DNA of 64,000 nt, taken from positions 61,368 to 125,367 of the forward strand of contig CAYYJR010000011.1 in assembly GCA_964472305.1 (NCBI GenBank). Direction: 5' to 3'. The notes under the pieces were generated by a model. The model ran no database searches. It was not told the DNA's origin and saw only the letters and a program-made list of their open reading frames with translations. Positions 34,737 through 42,831 of the stretch are shown here, piece by piece. Position 1 is the first letter of the stretch, and the number at the start of each line of letters is the position of its first letter. The position numbers and the translations under genes are program-made. This stretch comes from CAYYJR01 sp964472305 (GTDB lineage: Bacteria > Armatimonadota > Hebobacteria > CAIYQO01).

Positions 34737-34926
34737 GGTTTCGTCCCTTCGTCTTCATGTTTCATCGTCCAGACGATATGCAGGTGAACGATCATGCGGT
34801 ACAGGATTGCGCATCCGGGAATTGGTTCACACGTAATCCGTTTCGCGGTGCATGGGGCGGCCAGTCCATGGCAGCAGACGTCCAGCCTGCCTGCGCGAAC
34901 CATGCCGCCCCGGCGCAAAAGATTCA

Positions 34927-35724
34927 TCAACCGGTTACGACAGCCTGCGCAAGCAATTCCGACACGATGGCAGCGTTCTCCTCAACCATGTCGTCCTTGT
35001 CACCACGATACATGCCGACATTGACCACGTCGGTGGGCTTGATACTGTGGAAGGCGTATTGGAAGGCCATCCGCGGGTCGATACGGCCGGCGCCCATGAT
35101 TTTGTAGCCGATGCACGGTTTCTGAATGCGGCGAATGCAGGCCACGGCCGGCGCGACATCGCCCAACTGGAACTTCTCCCCTTTGCCGTCGTGCAGGCTG
35201 CCGCAATTGAAGAAGCAGACGGCGTGAAAGTCCGCGGTATCCAGGCTGTCCACCCACAAGTGAGCTTCCGGCGCATGGCCGGCGACACCGGCGGGAACGC
35301 CGGCCGCCCGCGCGTGTTCGCACCACTGGCGAACAGTCGCTTCATCGCGTCGCAGATAGGTATCTTCGACTTGCGCACCGTGGAAATACACCGCCGAGCA
35401 CCCGATGGCGACTGCTTCGTCAATGGAGGCGAACATATCCAGGTTCTCTCGACAGTTGATCTGGGCGATCCACTGCAGCGTGCCGCCCCCGGACAGGTAC
35501 TCCCGCACCGCCTGGATGACATGCGGAGTTTCGTTATTCGTCACCATGGTATTGATGCCGGCGGCCGTGGCACGTTCCCAGGTTTCGAGAATCCGGTCGA
35601 CCTGGTAATACGACCGCATTTCCTCATTACGTTCGTGAGTCTGATGGCTATATCCGCCGAACGGATTGGCGCCGATGATCAGGCGCGTGACGGTCAGTCC
35701 ACAGAAATTGACTGTTGGCAACAT
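34927..35724 (-). CDS. TIM-barrel protein, aldo/keto-reductase-like
   Basis: The 265-aa cytoplasmic protein starts FCGLTVTRLIIGANPFGGYSH, like the first strand of aldo/keto reductases (LG-x-N-xFGG), and continues ATAAGINTMVTNN and a repeated barrel of strands (LQWIAQIN, CSAVYFHGAQ, KPCIGYKIMGAGRI). The catalytic Tyr/Lys pattern of true reductases is not obvious and the protein is short for that family, so I would not claim oxidoreductase activity. Start ATG 35724 follows AAAGGGG. It has its own promoter and a leader with two hairpins, and the mannanase gene follows after 190 bp. A metal-free aldolase- or epimerase-like function is equally possible. Confidence 0.7.
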   Translation of the reverse strand: MLPTVNFCGLTVTRLIIGANPFGGYSHQTHERNEEMRSYYQVDRILETWERATAAGINTMVTNNETPHVIQAVREYLSGGGTLQWIAQINCRENLDMFASIDEAVAIGCSAVYFHGAQVEDTYLRRDEATVRQWCEHARAAGVPAGVAGHAPEAHLWVDSLDTADFHAVCFFNCGSLHDGKGEKFQLGDVAPAVACIRRIQKPCIGYKIMGAGRIDPRMAFQYAFHSIKPTDVVNVGMYRGDKDDMVEENAAIVSELLAQAVVTG

Positions 35725-35778
35725 GGTTTTCCCCTTTCGATCAGACGTGCACTTCCCGTGTCACGCGTATGTCAAGTT

Positions 35779-35812
35779 CACCGGTTTGACCGGTGGATCA
35801 CCCGCCGGTGAT
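35779..35812 (-). promoter_or_regulatory. Two adjacent stem-loops in the leader of the TIM-barrel gene
   Basis: CACCGG-TTTGA-CCGGTG (35779-35795) and ATCACC-CGCC-GGTGAT (35797-35812) lie side by side between the putative promoter and the gene start. They may be leader hairpins or paired operator sites; both contain CACC/GGTG arms. Confidence 0.4.
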
Positions 35813-35861
35813 GCGCGCAGCCTGGCGGGTTGGCAGGTTATCTCCTCGTGCTTTACGGCAC

Positions 35862-35891
35862 AGTATAGCAATACGGGCATTTGGGTAACAA
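35862..35891 (-). promoter_or_regulatory. Putative promoter of the TIM-barrel gene
   Basis: On the - strand, TTGTTA (35891-35886), an 18-bp spacer and TATACT (35867-35862). The leader would be about 130 nt. No GTCCGGAC palindrome follows. The rest of 35892-36196 shows only the hairpin at 36092. Confidence 0.45.
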
Positions 35892-36091
35892 GCCGGTACG
35901 CCCGCATGCGCACGGCGAACTGGCCAATCTCACGCGATCATTCTCCCTGAACCTTGTCGAGCAGGGACGAGTTTCGACGCCGCGTCGCCTTTTGCGTCAG
36001 GCGCCGGCTGGTTGCCATGCACACAGCCTGTCGGCGAACATCATGTGAGAACAAAAGGCCACGCAATGCTGTTGCCGGTAAGCCCAATGGT

Positions 36092-36114
36092 CATGACCGG
36101 CACATCCGGTCATG
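36092..36114 (-). terminator. Perfect 9-bp hairpin after the DUF4832 gene
   Basis: CATGACCGG-CACAT-CCGGTCATG lies about 85 bp past the stop of the gene at 36197. No U tract follows on the - strand, so it is terminator-like only. Confidence 0.4.
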
Positions 36115-36196
36115 CCGGGCTTGCTCAACCACCGCGCATCACCGGAATTATTGCTTCCACGCAGGCCTTCACCCCTCCTTGCCTGCGGCAGGGATA

Positions 36197-37600
36197 TTAC
36201 GCCTTCGAAACGTCCACCGGTCCGAGTGTGTACCAGCCATCGGACTGTCGTCCGGTATTCGCCAGCTTGATGGCCGGTGTTCCCGTCCGGGCATCGACCA
36301 GTGCCGCCTGCACCTCGTAGGTACCCGCCGGCATCTCCGCCGGTATGAAAAACGATGCGTCATGCAGGCTGTCGCCCGGCAGCCAATCGCGGATGTCGGC
36401 CTCGGTCTGGAACCGTGCTTCGTATTGTGCGTTCGTGAGTCGGATCACCAGGGGGTACTTCCGGTAACAGGGGGCAACTCCGGTGTTTTCCCACCAGGAT
36501 TCAACGGCAAACCGCTGGTTCCGCCGTACGGTGGCCGGGTAGCCGATTCGGCGGAGCGACAGCCGGTAGCCCATGCGATTGATCCAGGCGTTGACCTTGG
36601 ACTCCCATTCGGCAGGCACCGGCGAGGACTTGGCGTTGAACGATGAGATATGCCACTTCAGCGACTGTTCAATGATGTAATCGGCATCCCACCCCACGTC
36701 TTTCCAGTGCTGCATGACCCAGCACACCTCAAGCGAAACCGGCGCTTTTTTCCACGCGTCCGCCATCCCCGTCCGGATAATTTGCAGGGGGTAGTAGTCG
36801 AGCATATGCGACCAGCCTTCGGTCTTGTCCTCGCATCCGCAGCAGCCTTCGGGCTTCCAGGTGGAGCCGCGGCTCCAACTCAGATCACCGAGGCAGTCAA
36901 CGCGCCAGCCCACCGCCCTTTTCGAGTGTCCGTAGCTATTGGTCTTCGCGTCCGTGAGGAGCATAATCAGGTGAGTGCTGGGAAATCCCTCCAGATAGGC
37001 GTCCACCAGGGCCCTTCTGGTTCGTTCCGAAAGCTGGTCCGACCCCGCGCCCTCTCCCCATGCTCCGACGATGGATAGGTCTACGCTCTCCAAATCCGGA
37101 TGTCCGTCATAACGCTCACCCATCTTGCAAATGAAACCGCCGAAATGTTCGGCGTAGCGTGGATCTTCCGGATCAACGAGCCATTTGCGGTCGAGAAAAT
37201 CGGTGTTCTCCCCCACCATGGCCCGGTACCAGTCGGGCACGTCTTCCTCTTGTGTGGTTCCATATGGGGCAATCCGCAGCAGCAGCGTCTGGCCTCGTTC
37301 GCGGGCGGTTTCGAGCGCCCGATCCAGCAGATGCCAGTGGTATTCACCCCGCGCGGGCTCGAGGAATCGCCAGTAAACCCGAAAGTAGGCTAGCGAGGTG
37401 GGCGGATGGTCCTTGTTCGTCAGATCGCCGTTAAACGATGAATACTCGATATCGAAACCTTCGGTCCAGGTTTTTTCCACGTTCAGCGAATCACCGTTGA
37501 ACCGTTGAAAGGTCATAAATCCGATGCCCGGGTTCACCAGCAGATCGTCGATCCTTTCCGGCTTTACGATGTTTTGTTCACCCCTGCGGTACATATTCAT
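36197..37600 (-). CDS. DUF4832-type protein (second copy), barrel plus Ig-like domain
   Basis: The 467-aa protein opens NPGIGFMTFQRF and has TSLAYFRVYWRFLEPARGEYHWHLLDRALE, a GH42-clan-like barrel, with VDLSIVGAWGEG placing Glu at a plausible acid/base position near residue 175. A cysteine-rich insert (EGCCGCEDKTEG) lies near 250. The C-terminal Ig-like part (VESWWENTGVAPCYRKYPLVIRL, PAGTYEVQAALVDARTG) is the DUF4832 domain. No signal peptide. ATG 37600 has AAAAGGAT 8 bases upstream; the longer frame is not needed. It lies 116 bp after the second heparinase gene, probably in the same transcript. Function unproven; glycosidase-like by fold. Confidence 0.8.
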   Translation of the reverse strand: MNMYRRGEQNIVKPERIDDLLVNPGIGFMTFQRFNGDSLNVEKTWTEGFDIEYSSFNGDLTNKDHPPTSLAYFRVYWRFLEPARGEYHWHLLDRALETARERGQTLLLRIAPYGTTQEEDVPDWYRAMVGENTDFLDRKWLVDPEDPRYAEHFGGFICKMGERYDGHPDLESVDLSIVGAWGEGAGSDQLSERTRRALVDAYLEGFPSTHLIMLLTDAKTNSYGHSKRAVGWRVDCLGDLSWSRGSTWKPEGCCGCEDKTEGWSHMLDYYPLQIIRTGMADAWKKAPVSLEVCWVMQHWKDVGWDADYIIEQSLKWHISSFNAKSSPVPAEWESKVNAWINRMGYRLSLRRIGYPATVRRNQRFAVESWWENTGVAPCYRKYPLVIRLTNAQYEARFQTEADIRDWLPGDSLHDASFFIPAEMPAGTYEVQAALVDARTGTPAIKLANTGRQSDGWYTLGPVDVSKA

Positions 37601-37716
37601 CTGGTGTGATCCTTTTCCGCGGTCATCATCGACCGACTCCCGTAACAACAGTGTTGCAGCGTGGGAAATCGTTCCCCCTCACATCGTTCATACTGCGGAC
37701 CCCGCCGTGACCGGTG

Positions 37717-39993
37717 TCAGGCCGACGTTTCCAGTATGATACGGACGAGGAGTTCACCGGCCGCACCCGGCCGGCGGATCGCCAGCCGGTTATGCGCACG
37801 TCCCGGCGGGCTGGGCAGTGCTTCCACCCTGGCAGTACAATCCGCCGGCCAGGTGATACGGGCGCGTCCGCGCGCGCCATCAACAACGGCGCCGCCATTT
37901 TCCAGCCGGATCGGCAGCCGGGTGTTCCAGAGAAACTCCACGCCCTCGCCGCGCGTCAACGCGTAGTTGTCGCGGATTTCCAGCACGCCGGGCGTCGGCG
38001 AATCCCAATGGCGCTCCCAGCGCTGGTAGTACATCTCCCAACCGGGCGCGGCATCGATGCGGGCGGTGAAGGTTGTCTCGTCGCCGTGGCCTTCCGGATG
38101 CACATCGACCGGGATGGGATTCTGCGGGTGCGGACGTTCCTCCCCTGCTCCATAGGGCACCAACATATTGTGCCGGTCACACTGTTTCAGCAGCGTGACA
38201 TATACGCTGTCATAACGGTAGCAGTTTGAGTCCATCGCGAAGGTGTCGCCGGCGAATTCCAGGATGAAGCTGCCCTTGTCCTCATGGCAGTGACCGGAGT
38301 TCGCGCGGTTGCCCATGATGAAAATCCTGACCGGTTCGCCGTTCAGGTCACGCAGTGAACTGATGAATCCGCCTTCCCGCAGATGCACGAAGTTACGGCG
38401 CGGCGGCTCCTCTTCCGGAATACGCGACACGACGCTCCAGTACATCAGGTCCGCCGGCAGGTTGGGCGTGCGCGCGCGCACTTTATGGAAGACCGTCACC
38501 CAGTGCGTGTTCGGCAAGGCGGCTGCCAGCAGCGCCGCCGAGGTGATGCCGGTGCGGGAAACGTCCTCGCCGCACTCATTGGTAGCCAGGTAATCGGTGC
38601 TTTCGTCTGTCGCCATGAATGCCTCGATATAATCGGCGCTGTTGCGCATCGCGGCCGGCAACACCGTCTCGGGTGCTACCCCGCGCGCCCGGGCATACAG
38701 CAGATACGGGGGGATCGCGCTGGACAGCGTGCCGGTCAGATAGCCCGGCCCTTCGACGAAACTGCCATCCGGAAGGATGACGTTCTCCATGGACTTGTTG
38801 AGTTCCTGAATCGCCAGTTCGGTATACGGGCGCATGCGCGACCAGTCGCGTTCCAGCAGCAGCGAAGCGCTCAGGCGTCCGCGCGAGAAAAGCGCGAGTT
38901 GATTACAGGAATGAACGTAATCCCAGCGCCAGGAGACGTAATTGGTGAAACCGAGTCCCTTGTCGGCTAACTGGCGACGCAAATATTCATTGCCCCAGTA
39001 GGTGATGCACTCGCCGGCTAGGTCCATAATAAGCGCGATTTCCCACATGGCGTAGGACGCGTTGAAGGCTTTCGTCTCGAACTCGCAGCCATGAAAGGTA
39101 CAGGGGAATCCGTCGATCCAATGCTCGCAAGCCGCGATGGAGAGCGCGTAGCGTGCCGCCAGGCGCAGCAGGCGTGCGTCCTGCAACACGAGTCCCGCGA
39201 GAGCGGCACTGCTGCCTGGTCCGACGAGGCGGGAGATGCGTCGCGCATCCCGGTCACGCGTGAGAATTTCCCAGTAAGTTCCGATATAATCGGCGATGTC
39301 ACTCTCCGGGCGATACTCGCTGGCCAGCAGTCGGTCGCGCACTTCCAGGAATGGGTTTTGGTCGCCCAGTGCGGTCATCTGCTCGCGGAAGTGCGCCAGC
39401 GCTTCCGTATCAATGAATAGGCCGTATGTTGGAGTGAAGCTGGGAATGAACTCGGCGGATTTAACATGCGTGTCGCCCCAGTCTTGCCGGCGCAGGCGTT
39501 CCCAGCGGGCATGGTAGTGTTCCAGCATGGCGGCATTCGACAACCCGAGCCAGTACAGGTTGCCGGCGCCTTGCCGGTTGCTCCCGGCATCGATAGCGAT
39601 GGTAATGTCGTCGAGGCGCGTTGCGCCATTCAACGACAGGGAGAACTCCCGCGGGCTGTTGCTGTCGTCGGTGTATGCCTGCTCGCGCACGCCGTGCTCG
39701 GTCGTCGCGCGCAGGTGCAACACGGCGCCGTCCGGAATCTGCGCCCGCAGCACCAGGTGATCGTATCCGTCGCAATCGACGCGGATCGTCCGGTCCAGGC
39801 CGAAGGCTGGTCCAGTATCCGGCGCTTGCGCCCAGGCAAACGTCACATGCGCCCACATTTCGTTGATCTCTGCTCCGCTGCCCTCACCCGGTTGGAAGCG
39901 CCACTGTTTGAAACCGCTGTACCCGGCAGCCCAAAACGGCTCGAGGATCGCTTCAGCCTCGTTGATCGGCACGGCAGGAAGTACGTCAATCAT
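37717..39993 (-). CDS. Heparinase II/III-like polysaccharide lyase, intracellular (copy 2)
   Basis: The 758-aa protein matches the protein at 18980-21319 along its whole length: same start (PINEAEAI), N-terminal beta-sandwich (FQPGEGSGAEINE), toroid (ARYALSIAACEHW, FHGCEFETKAF, ATDESTDYLATNECGEDVSR) and C-terminal sheet domain opening GNRANSGHCHEDKGSF near residue 560. The level of identity implies a duplication inside the island. No signal peptide. ATG 39993 lies 5 bases after GGAAGGAG; the longer frame covers the leader. Its promoter (D) has the shared operator, and a 21-codon GH28-like relic lies between. Uronate-containing oligosaccharides are the expected substrate class. Confidence 0.85.
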   Translation of the reverse strand: MIDVLPAVPINEAEAILEPFWAAGYSGFKQWRFQPGEGSGAEINEMWAHVTFAWAQAPDTGPAFGLDRTIRVDCDGYDHLVLRAQIPDGAVLHLRATTEHGVREQAYTDDSNSPREFSLSLNGATRLDDITIAIDAGSNRQGAGNLYWLGLSNAAMLEHYHARWERLRRQDWGDTHVKSAEFIPSFTPTYGLFIDTEALAHFREQMTALGDQNPFLEVRDRLLASEYRPESDIADYIGTYWEILTRDRDARRISRLVGPGSSAALAGLVLQDARLLRLAARYALSIAACEHWIDGFPCTFHGCEFETKAFNASYAMWEIALIMDLAGECITYWGNEYLRRQLADKGLGFTNYVSWRWDYVHSCNQLALFSRGRLSASLLLERDWSRMRPYTELAIQELNKSMENVILPDGSFVEGPGYLTGTLSSAIPPYLLYARARGVAPETVLPAAMRNSADYIEAFMATDESTDYLATNECGEDVSRTGITSAALLAAALPNTHWVTVFHKVRARTPNLPADLMYWSVVSRIPEEEPPRRNFVHLREGGFISSLRDLNGEPVRIFIMGNRANSGHCHEDKGSFILEFAGDTFAMDSNCYRYDSVYVTLLKQCDRHNMLVPYGAGEERPHPQNPIPVDVHPEGHGDETTFTARIDAAPGWEMYYQRWERHWDSPTPGVLEIRDNYALTRGEGVEFLWNTRLPIRLENGGAVVDGARGRARITWPADCTARVEALPSPPGRAHNRLAIRRPGAAGELLVRIILETSA

Positions 39994-40045
39994 AGAATCT
40001 CCTTCCAGTGAGGGTATGTGCATCGGTGGGGGAGGCGATAGTATA

Positions 40046-40111
40046 CTACCCCGGCGTGACGGACAGTACGGCGCCGTCGGCGACGGCAGTATCATCCATG
40101 ATGAGAGACAT
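40046..40111 (-). pseudogene. Vestige of a GH28 5' end (21 codons)
   Basis: ATG 40111 opens MSLIMDDTAVADGAVLSV and stops at 40046. It aligns with the GH28 remnant at 21.6 kb (YHIVEFGAVSDGVMLHT) and the flanking DNA is also alike (GGGGAAACGCC before it, against GGGGAGATGCC). It occupies the same place, between a shared-type promoter and a heparinase gene. The match is short, so chance cannot be excluded. Confidence 0.4.
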
Positions 40112-40270
40112 TGGCGTTTCCCCGCGCGGTGTCGCGATGCCGCCGACTGCTGCAAGGTCAAACATCGTGCTCCAGACCAGCAAAGCCGCGCGCAACAGTG
40201 CATTCACCAGTGGCCGCTTCCCTGCATGCGAGCAGTGGTATCTACAGGAAGTCGGTGCAAACCATCGGGA

Positions 40271-40318
40271 TGAGTCCGAACCCATCGCAATGATATCTAC
40301 TGTATGATCCAACGTCAA
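40271..40318 (-). promoter_or_regulatory. Promoter D with GTTCGGAC operator
   Basis: On the - strand TTGACG (40318-40313), a 17-bp spacer and TATCAT (40295-40290) precede TGGGTTCGGACTCA (40284-40271), centred 12.5 bp past the -10. ATATCATTGCG next to it is also found beside operator B. The rest of 39994-40482 contains only the GH28 vestige and no other recognised feature. Confidence 0.75.
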
Positions 40319-40482
40319 GTGATTTTCCCACCCGGTAATTCCTCTCGTCAGCGCTGTTGCGAGCGTGGTGTATGGTCTGTTTGATGCCGGAAAACGAGGT
40401 GGAGCGTTGCATTCGCGCGGGGGTAAACGCCGGGTCAGGTTACCGGGCCGGCAGCATGCACCGGCAGCGATATGTGATGGCG

Positions 40483-41337
40483 CTATGGTTGTGCCATCCG
40501 GTTGAACAGCGCATGCAGGGGGTGGCGCTCGCAGTTGCGATGCCAACGCGGTGTGCGGCAAGCCGGGCAGGTGGGGAAGAGCCAGTACGGCCAGGGCCAG
40601 AGGGGGCGTGGCCATGCCAGGAGCGGGATAAGCGCGCCGGAGACGAAGCGGTGTCCGCACCACTGGCACTGAAAGAGACGGAAGTCGCTCCAGCGTCGGC
40701 TATGGCAATGCGGGCAGGCGTCCGGCGGGGAGGTGCCGGCGTCGGTCGTCCACGCGTGACGGCAGCGCAGGCAATGCAACATCCCGTCCGGCGGCAGGGT
40801 CGCACGCTGCAATCGCAGTTCCCCATGGGTGGCCAGCCGATCCGTCTGATGCACGGAAAGTTTGATCTCGCTGACGGGTGGTTCAGCCGTTTCCGTGTCG
40901 CTGGCCAGCGGCGCATGGCATTTGCCGCATAGTGCCTGGTGCGGGTCGGCGCTGCCGGGGAGACGGTTACGCGCTCCGCAATGCGGGCAATAACAGGTCC
41001 GCCGGGGAGATGACGCCTCCTGACGGGAAGGGGTTGCGGGGGCGGGCGGAGTGACGACCGCCGCCCGCGGGGGCGCGGCGCGCTGTTGTCGCGCGCGGTC
41101 ATACGCCTTGCGTGCCTCCGGGTGCGACAACACCGCATAGGCCTCATTCAGCCGCACGGCATCCTCGTGATTGCCGCCCAGGTCCGGGTGCGCCTGCAGC
41201 AGTTTGAGGATGGTGTAATACGCGCGCTTGATCACTTCCCCGTGCGCGGAGGGATGCACTTGCAACACGGCATAATAATCCACCGCGGCGTCGAATCGCG
41301 GTATGGCGTGCGCACGCTCTTCCGAGTACCCTGTCAT
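40483..41337 (-). CDS. J-domain protein with several zinc-ribbon motifs
   Basis: The 284-aa protein begins with a J domain (about residues 15-80: DYYAVLQVHPSAHGEVIKRAYY, LLQAHPDLGG with the HPD tripeptide, LNEAYAVLSHPEARKAYD), which recruits and stimulates an Hsp70. A Pro/Ala linker leads to paired CxxC motifs: CPHCGARN with CGKCHAP, CLRCRHAW with CPHCHSRR, and CQWCGHRF with CPACR, so three zinc ribbons are likely. This is not DnaJ, which has CxxCxGxG repeats. Start at ATG 41337 behind AAAGGCGGA, with a TATAAT at 41389-41384. A client-specific co-chaperone is the best guess. Cytoplasmic unless the Pro/Trp-rich stretch near 245 touches membrane. Confidence 0.75.
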   Translation of the reverse strand: MTGYSEERAHAIPRFDAAVDYYAVLQVHPSAHGEVIKRAYYTILKLLQAHPDLGGNHEDAVRLNEAYAVLSHPEARKAYDRARQQRAAPPRAAVVTPPAPATPSRQEASSPRRTCYCPHCGARNRLPGSADPHQALCGKCHAPLASDTETAEPPVSEIKLSVHQTDRLATHGELRLQRATLPPDGMLHCLRCRHAWTTDAGTSPPDACPHCHSRRWSDFRLFQCQWCGHRFVSGALIPLLAWPRPLWPWPYWLFPTCPACRTPRWHRNCERHPLHALFNRMAQP

Positions 41338-41424
41338 CGGAGTTCCGCCTTTGGATCGCCCACGTGACGGGGTGACCCGTGTCATTATAATTGATCGCGG
41401 TATACGTCGCGGGCGCTCCGCGGG

Positions 41425-42690
41425 TTAATCATCCAACAATGCCATCACACCCGACACTGCGGCATCGAACGCCCCCAGCACCCGGGTGATGTGCGCTTCG
41501 GTCACGATCAGCGGCGGTTCAAAGCGGATAACGCAAGGATTGTTCAGGGTATAGGCGGCCAGCACGTGTGCCTGCGCGAGGCCGGCGATGATCAGCGCGG
41601 CGATGTCGCGGTCGGTGAACTCAACGCCGATCAGCAATCCTTTGCCGCGCACCTCGGTGATGGTGCCGGGATACTTCTCGGCGATGGCGCGCAGGCCGGT
41701 CAACAAAAGATCACCCATGGTCGCCGCGTTCGCCGGCAAGCCTTCTTCGATAATCGCGTCGATGGCGGCCAGGGCGGCGGCGCAGGCCATCTCATTGCCG
41801 CCGAAGGTGGACGAGTGCAGCAGCGGATTAGACTCGAACGCCTTCCAGATAGCCGGCGTCGCGACGAAGGCACCGATGGGCATCACTCCGCCGCCCAGCG
41901 CCTTGGCCAGCGTCATAATGTCCGGCGTCACTCCCCAGTGTTGACAGGCGAACAGTTGTCCGGTGCGTCCGAAGCCGGTCTGCACCTCGTCCAGAATCAG
42001 CAGCACGCCGCGTTCATCGCACAGCGCGCGCAACGCGGGCAGGTAATCGTCCGGCGGCACGATGACGCCGTTCTCACCCTGCACGGGCTCGACAATCACC
42101 GCCGCGGTCTGGTCGGTGATCGCCGCGGCCATTGCCGCGCAATCGCCGAACGGTACGTGGAAAAATTCGGGCAACAACGGGGCGAACGGAGCACGATACA
42201 CCTCACGGCCCGACGCGCTGAGACCGCCGTAGGTTTTACCGTGGAATCCGCCTTCGGTGCCGATCACCTGCGTCTTGCCGGTGGCCAGCCGTGCCAGCTT
42301 CAACGCGCCTTCCACCGCCTCGGTGCCGGAATTACAGATAAAGGAATATTGTAGTGTCCCCGGCGTCACCTCGGCCAGCTTCTCGGCCAGGTCGGCCAGC
42401 GGGCGGTTGAACAGCAGACGCGAGGACAACGGCAAGCGTTCCAGTTGCTCCCGCACCGCGCGCACTACCCGCGGATGGGCATGTCCCAGCGCGAACACGC
42501 CGTACCCCCCCAGAAAATCCAAGTATTCCACGCCGTTGCTGTCGCGCACGACCACGCCGTCCCCCTGCCACTCTACGGCATGAAATCCGACGAAATCCAT
42601 CAGGCTGGCCAGCCCGGGATTGACATACCGGCGGTATTTTTCGATCGTCTCTTCGACATATTGCGCTGAATGGATATCAGATGTGGACAT
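41425..42690 (-). CDS. Class-III aminotransferase (putrescine/ornithine aminotransferase type)
   Basis: The 421-aa enzyme shows the fold-type I class-III hallmarks: YLDFLGGYGVFALGHAHPRV, NSGTEAVEGALKLAR, GGFHGKTYGGLSASG, LILDEVQTGFGRTG and the PLP lysine in LAKALGGGVMPIG near residue 259. The N-terminal EETIEKYRRYVNPGLASLMDFVGFHAVEWQGDG is typical of putrescine aminotransferase-like members, which move the amino group of diamines to 2-oxoglutarate; ornithine or acetylornithine remain possible. ATG follows CAGGAG at 8 bases. It stands between the J-domain gene and galT with ordinary gaps. Cytoplasmic. Confidence 0.85.
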   Translation of the reverse strand: MSTSDIHSAQYVEETIEKYRRYVNPGLASLMDFVGFHAVEWQGDGVVVRDSNGVEYLDFLGGYGVFALGHAHPRVVRAVREQLERLPLSSRLLFNRPLADLAEKLAEVTPGTLQYSFICNSGTEAVEGALKLARLATGKTQVIGTEGGFHGKTYGGLSASGREVYRAPFAPLLPEFFHVPFGDCAAMAAAITDQTAAVIVEPVQGENGVIVPPDDYLPALRALCDERGVLLILDEVQTGFGRTGQLFACQHWGVTPDIMTLAKALGGGVMPIGAFVATPAIWKAFESNPLLHSSTFGGNEMACAAALAAIDAIIEEGLPANAATMGDLLLTGLRAIAEKYPGTITEVRGKGLLIGVEFTDRDIAALIIAGLAQAHVLAAYTLNNPCVIRFEPPLIVTEAHITRVLGAFDAAVSGVMALLDD

Positions 42691-42831
42691 GCGTTCTACT
42701 CCTGTTCCCCGGCAGGCGGCATGTAGTCTGCTCCGCGTGGCCGTTCTCTCCTTGTTCCCCGCGCCAAGCTGATATTCCTCCCCACCGTCTCACTGGGGTG
42801 TGGAGATGCGGCAAAAGGGGGCGCGCAGCGG

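Noticed and set aside
34790..34815. GTCCAGAC near the GH26 gene as a sixth regulon site
   Set aside because: The core has a mismatch at its centre and no -10 lies at the distance seen at the other sites.
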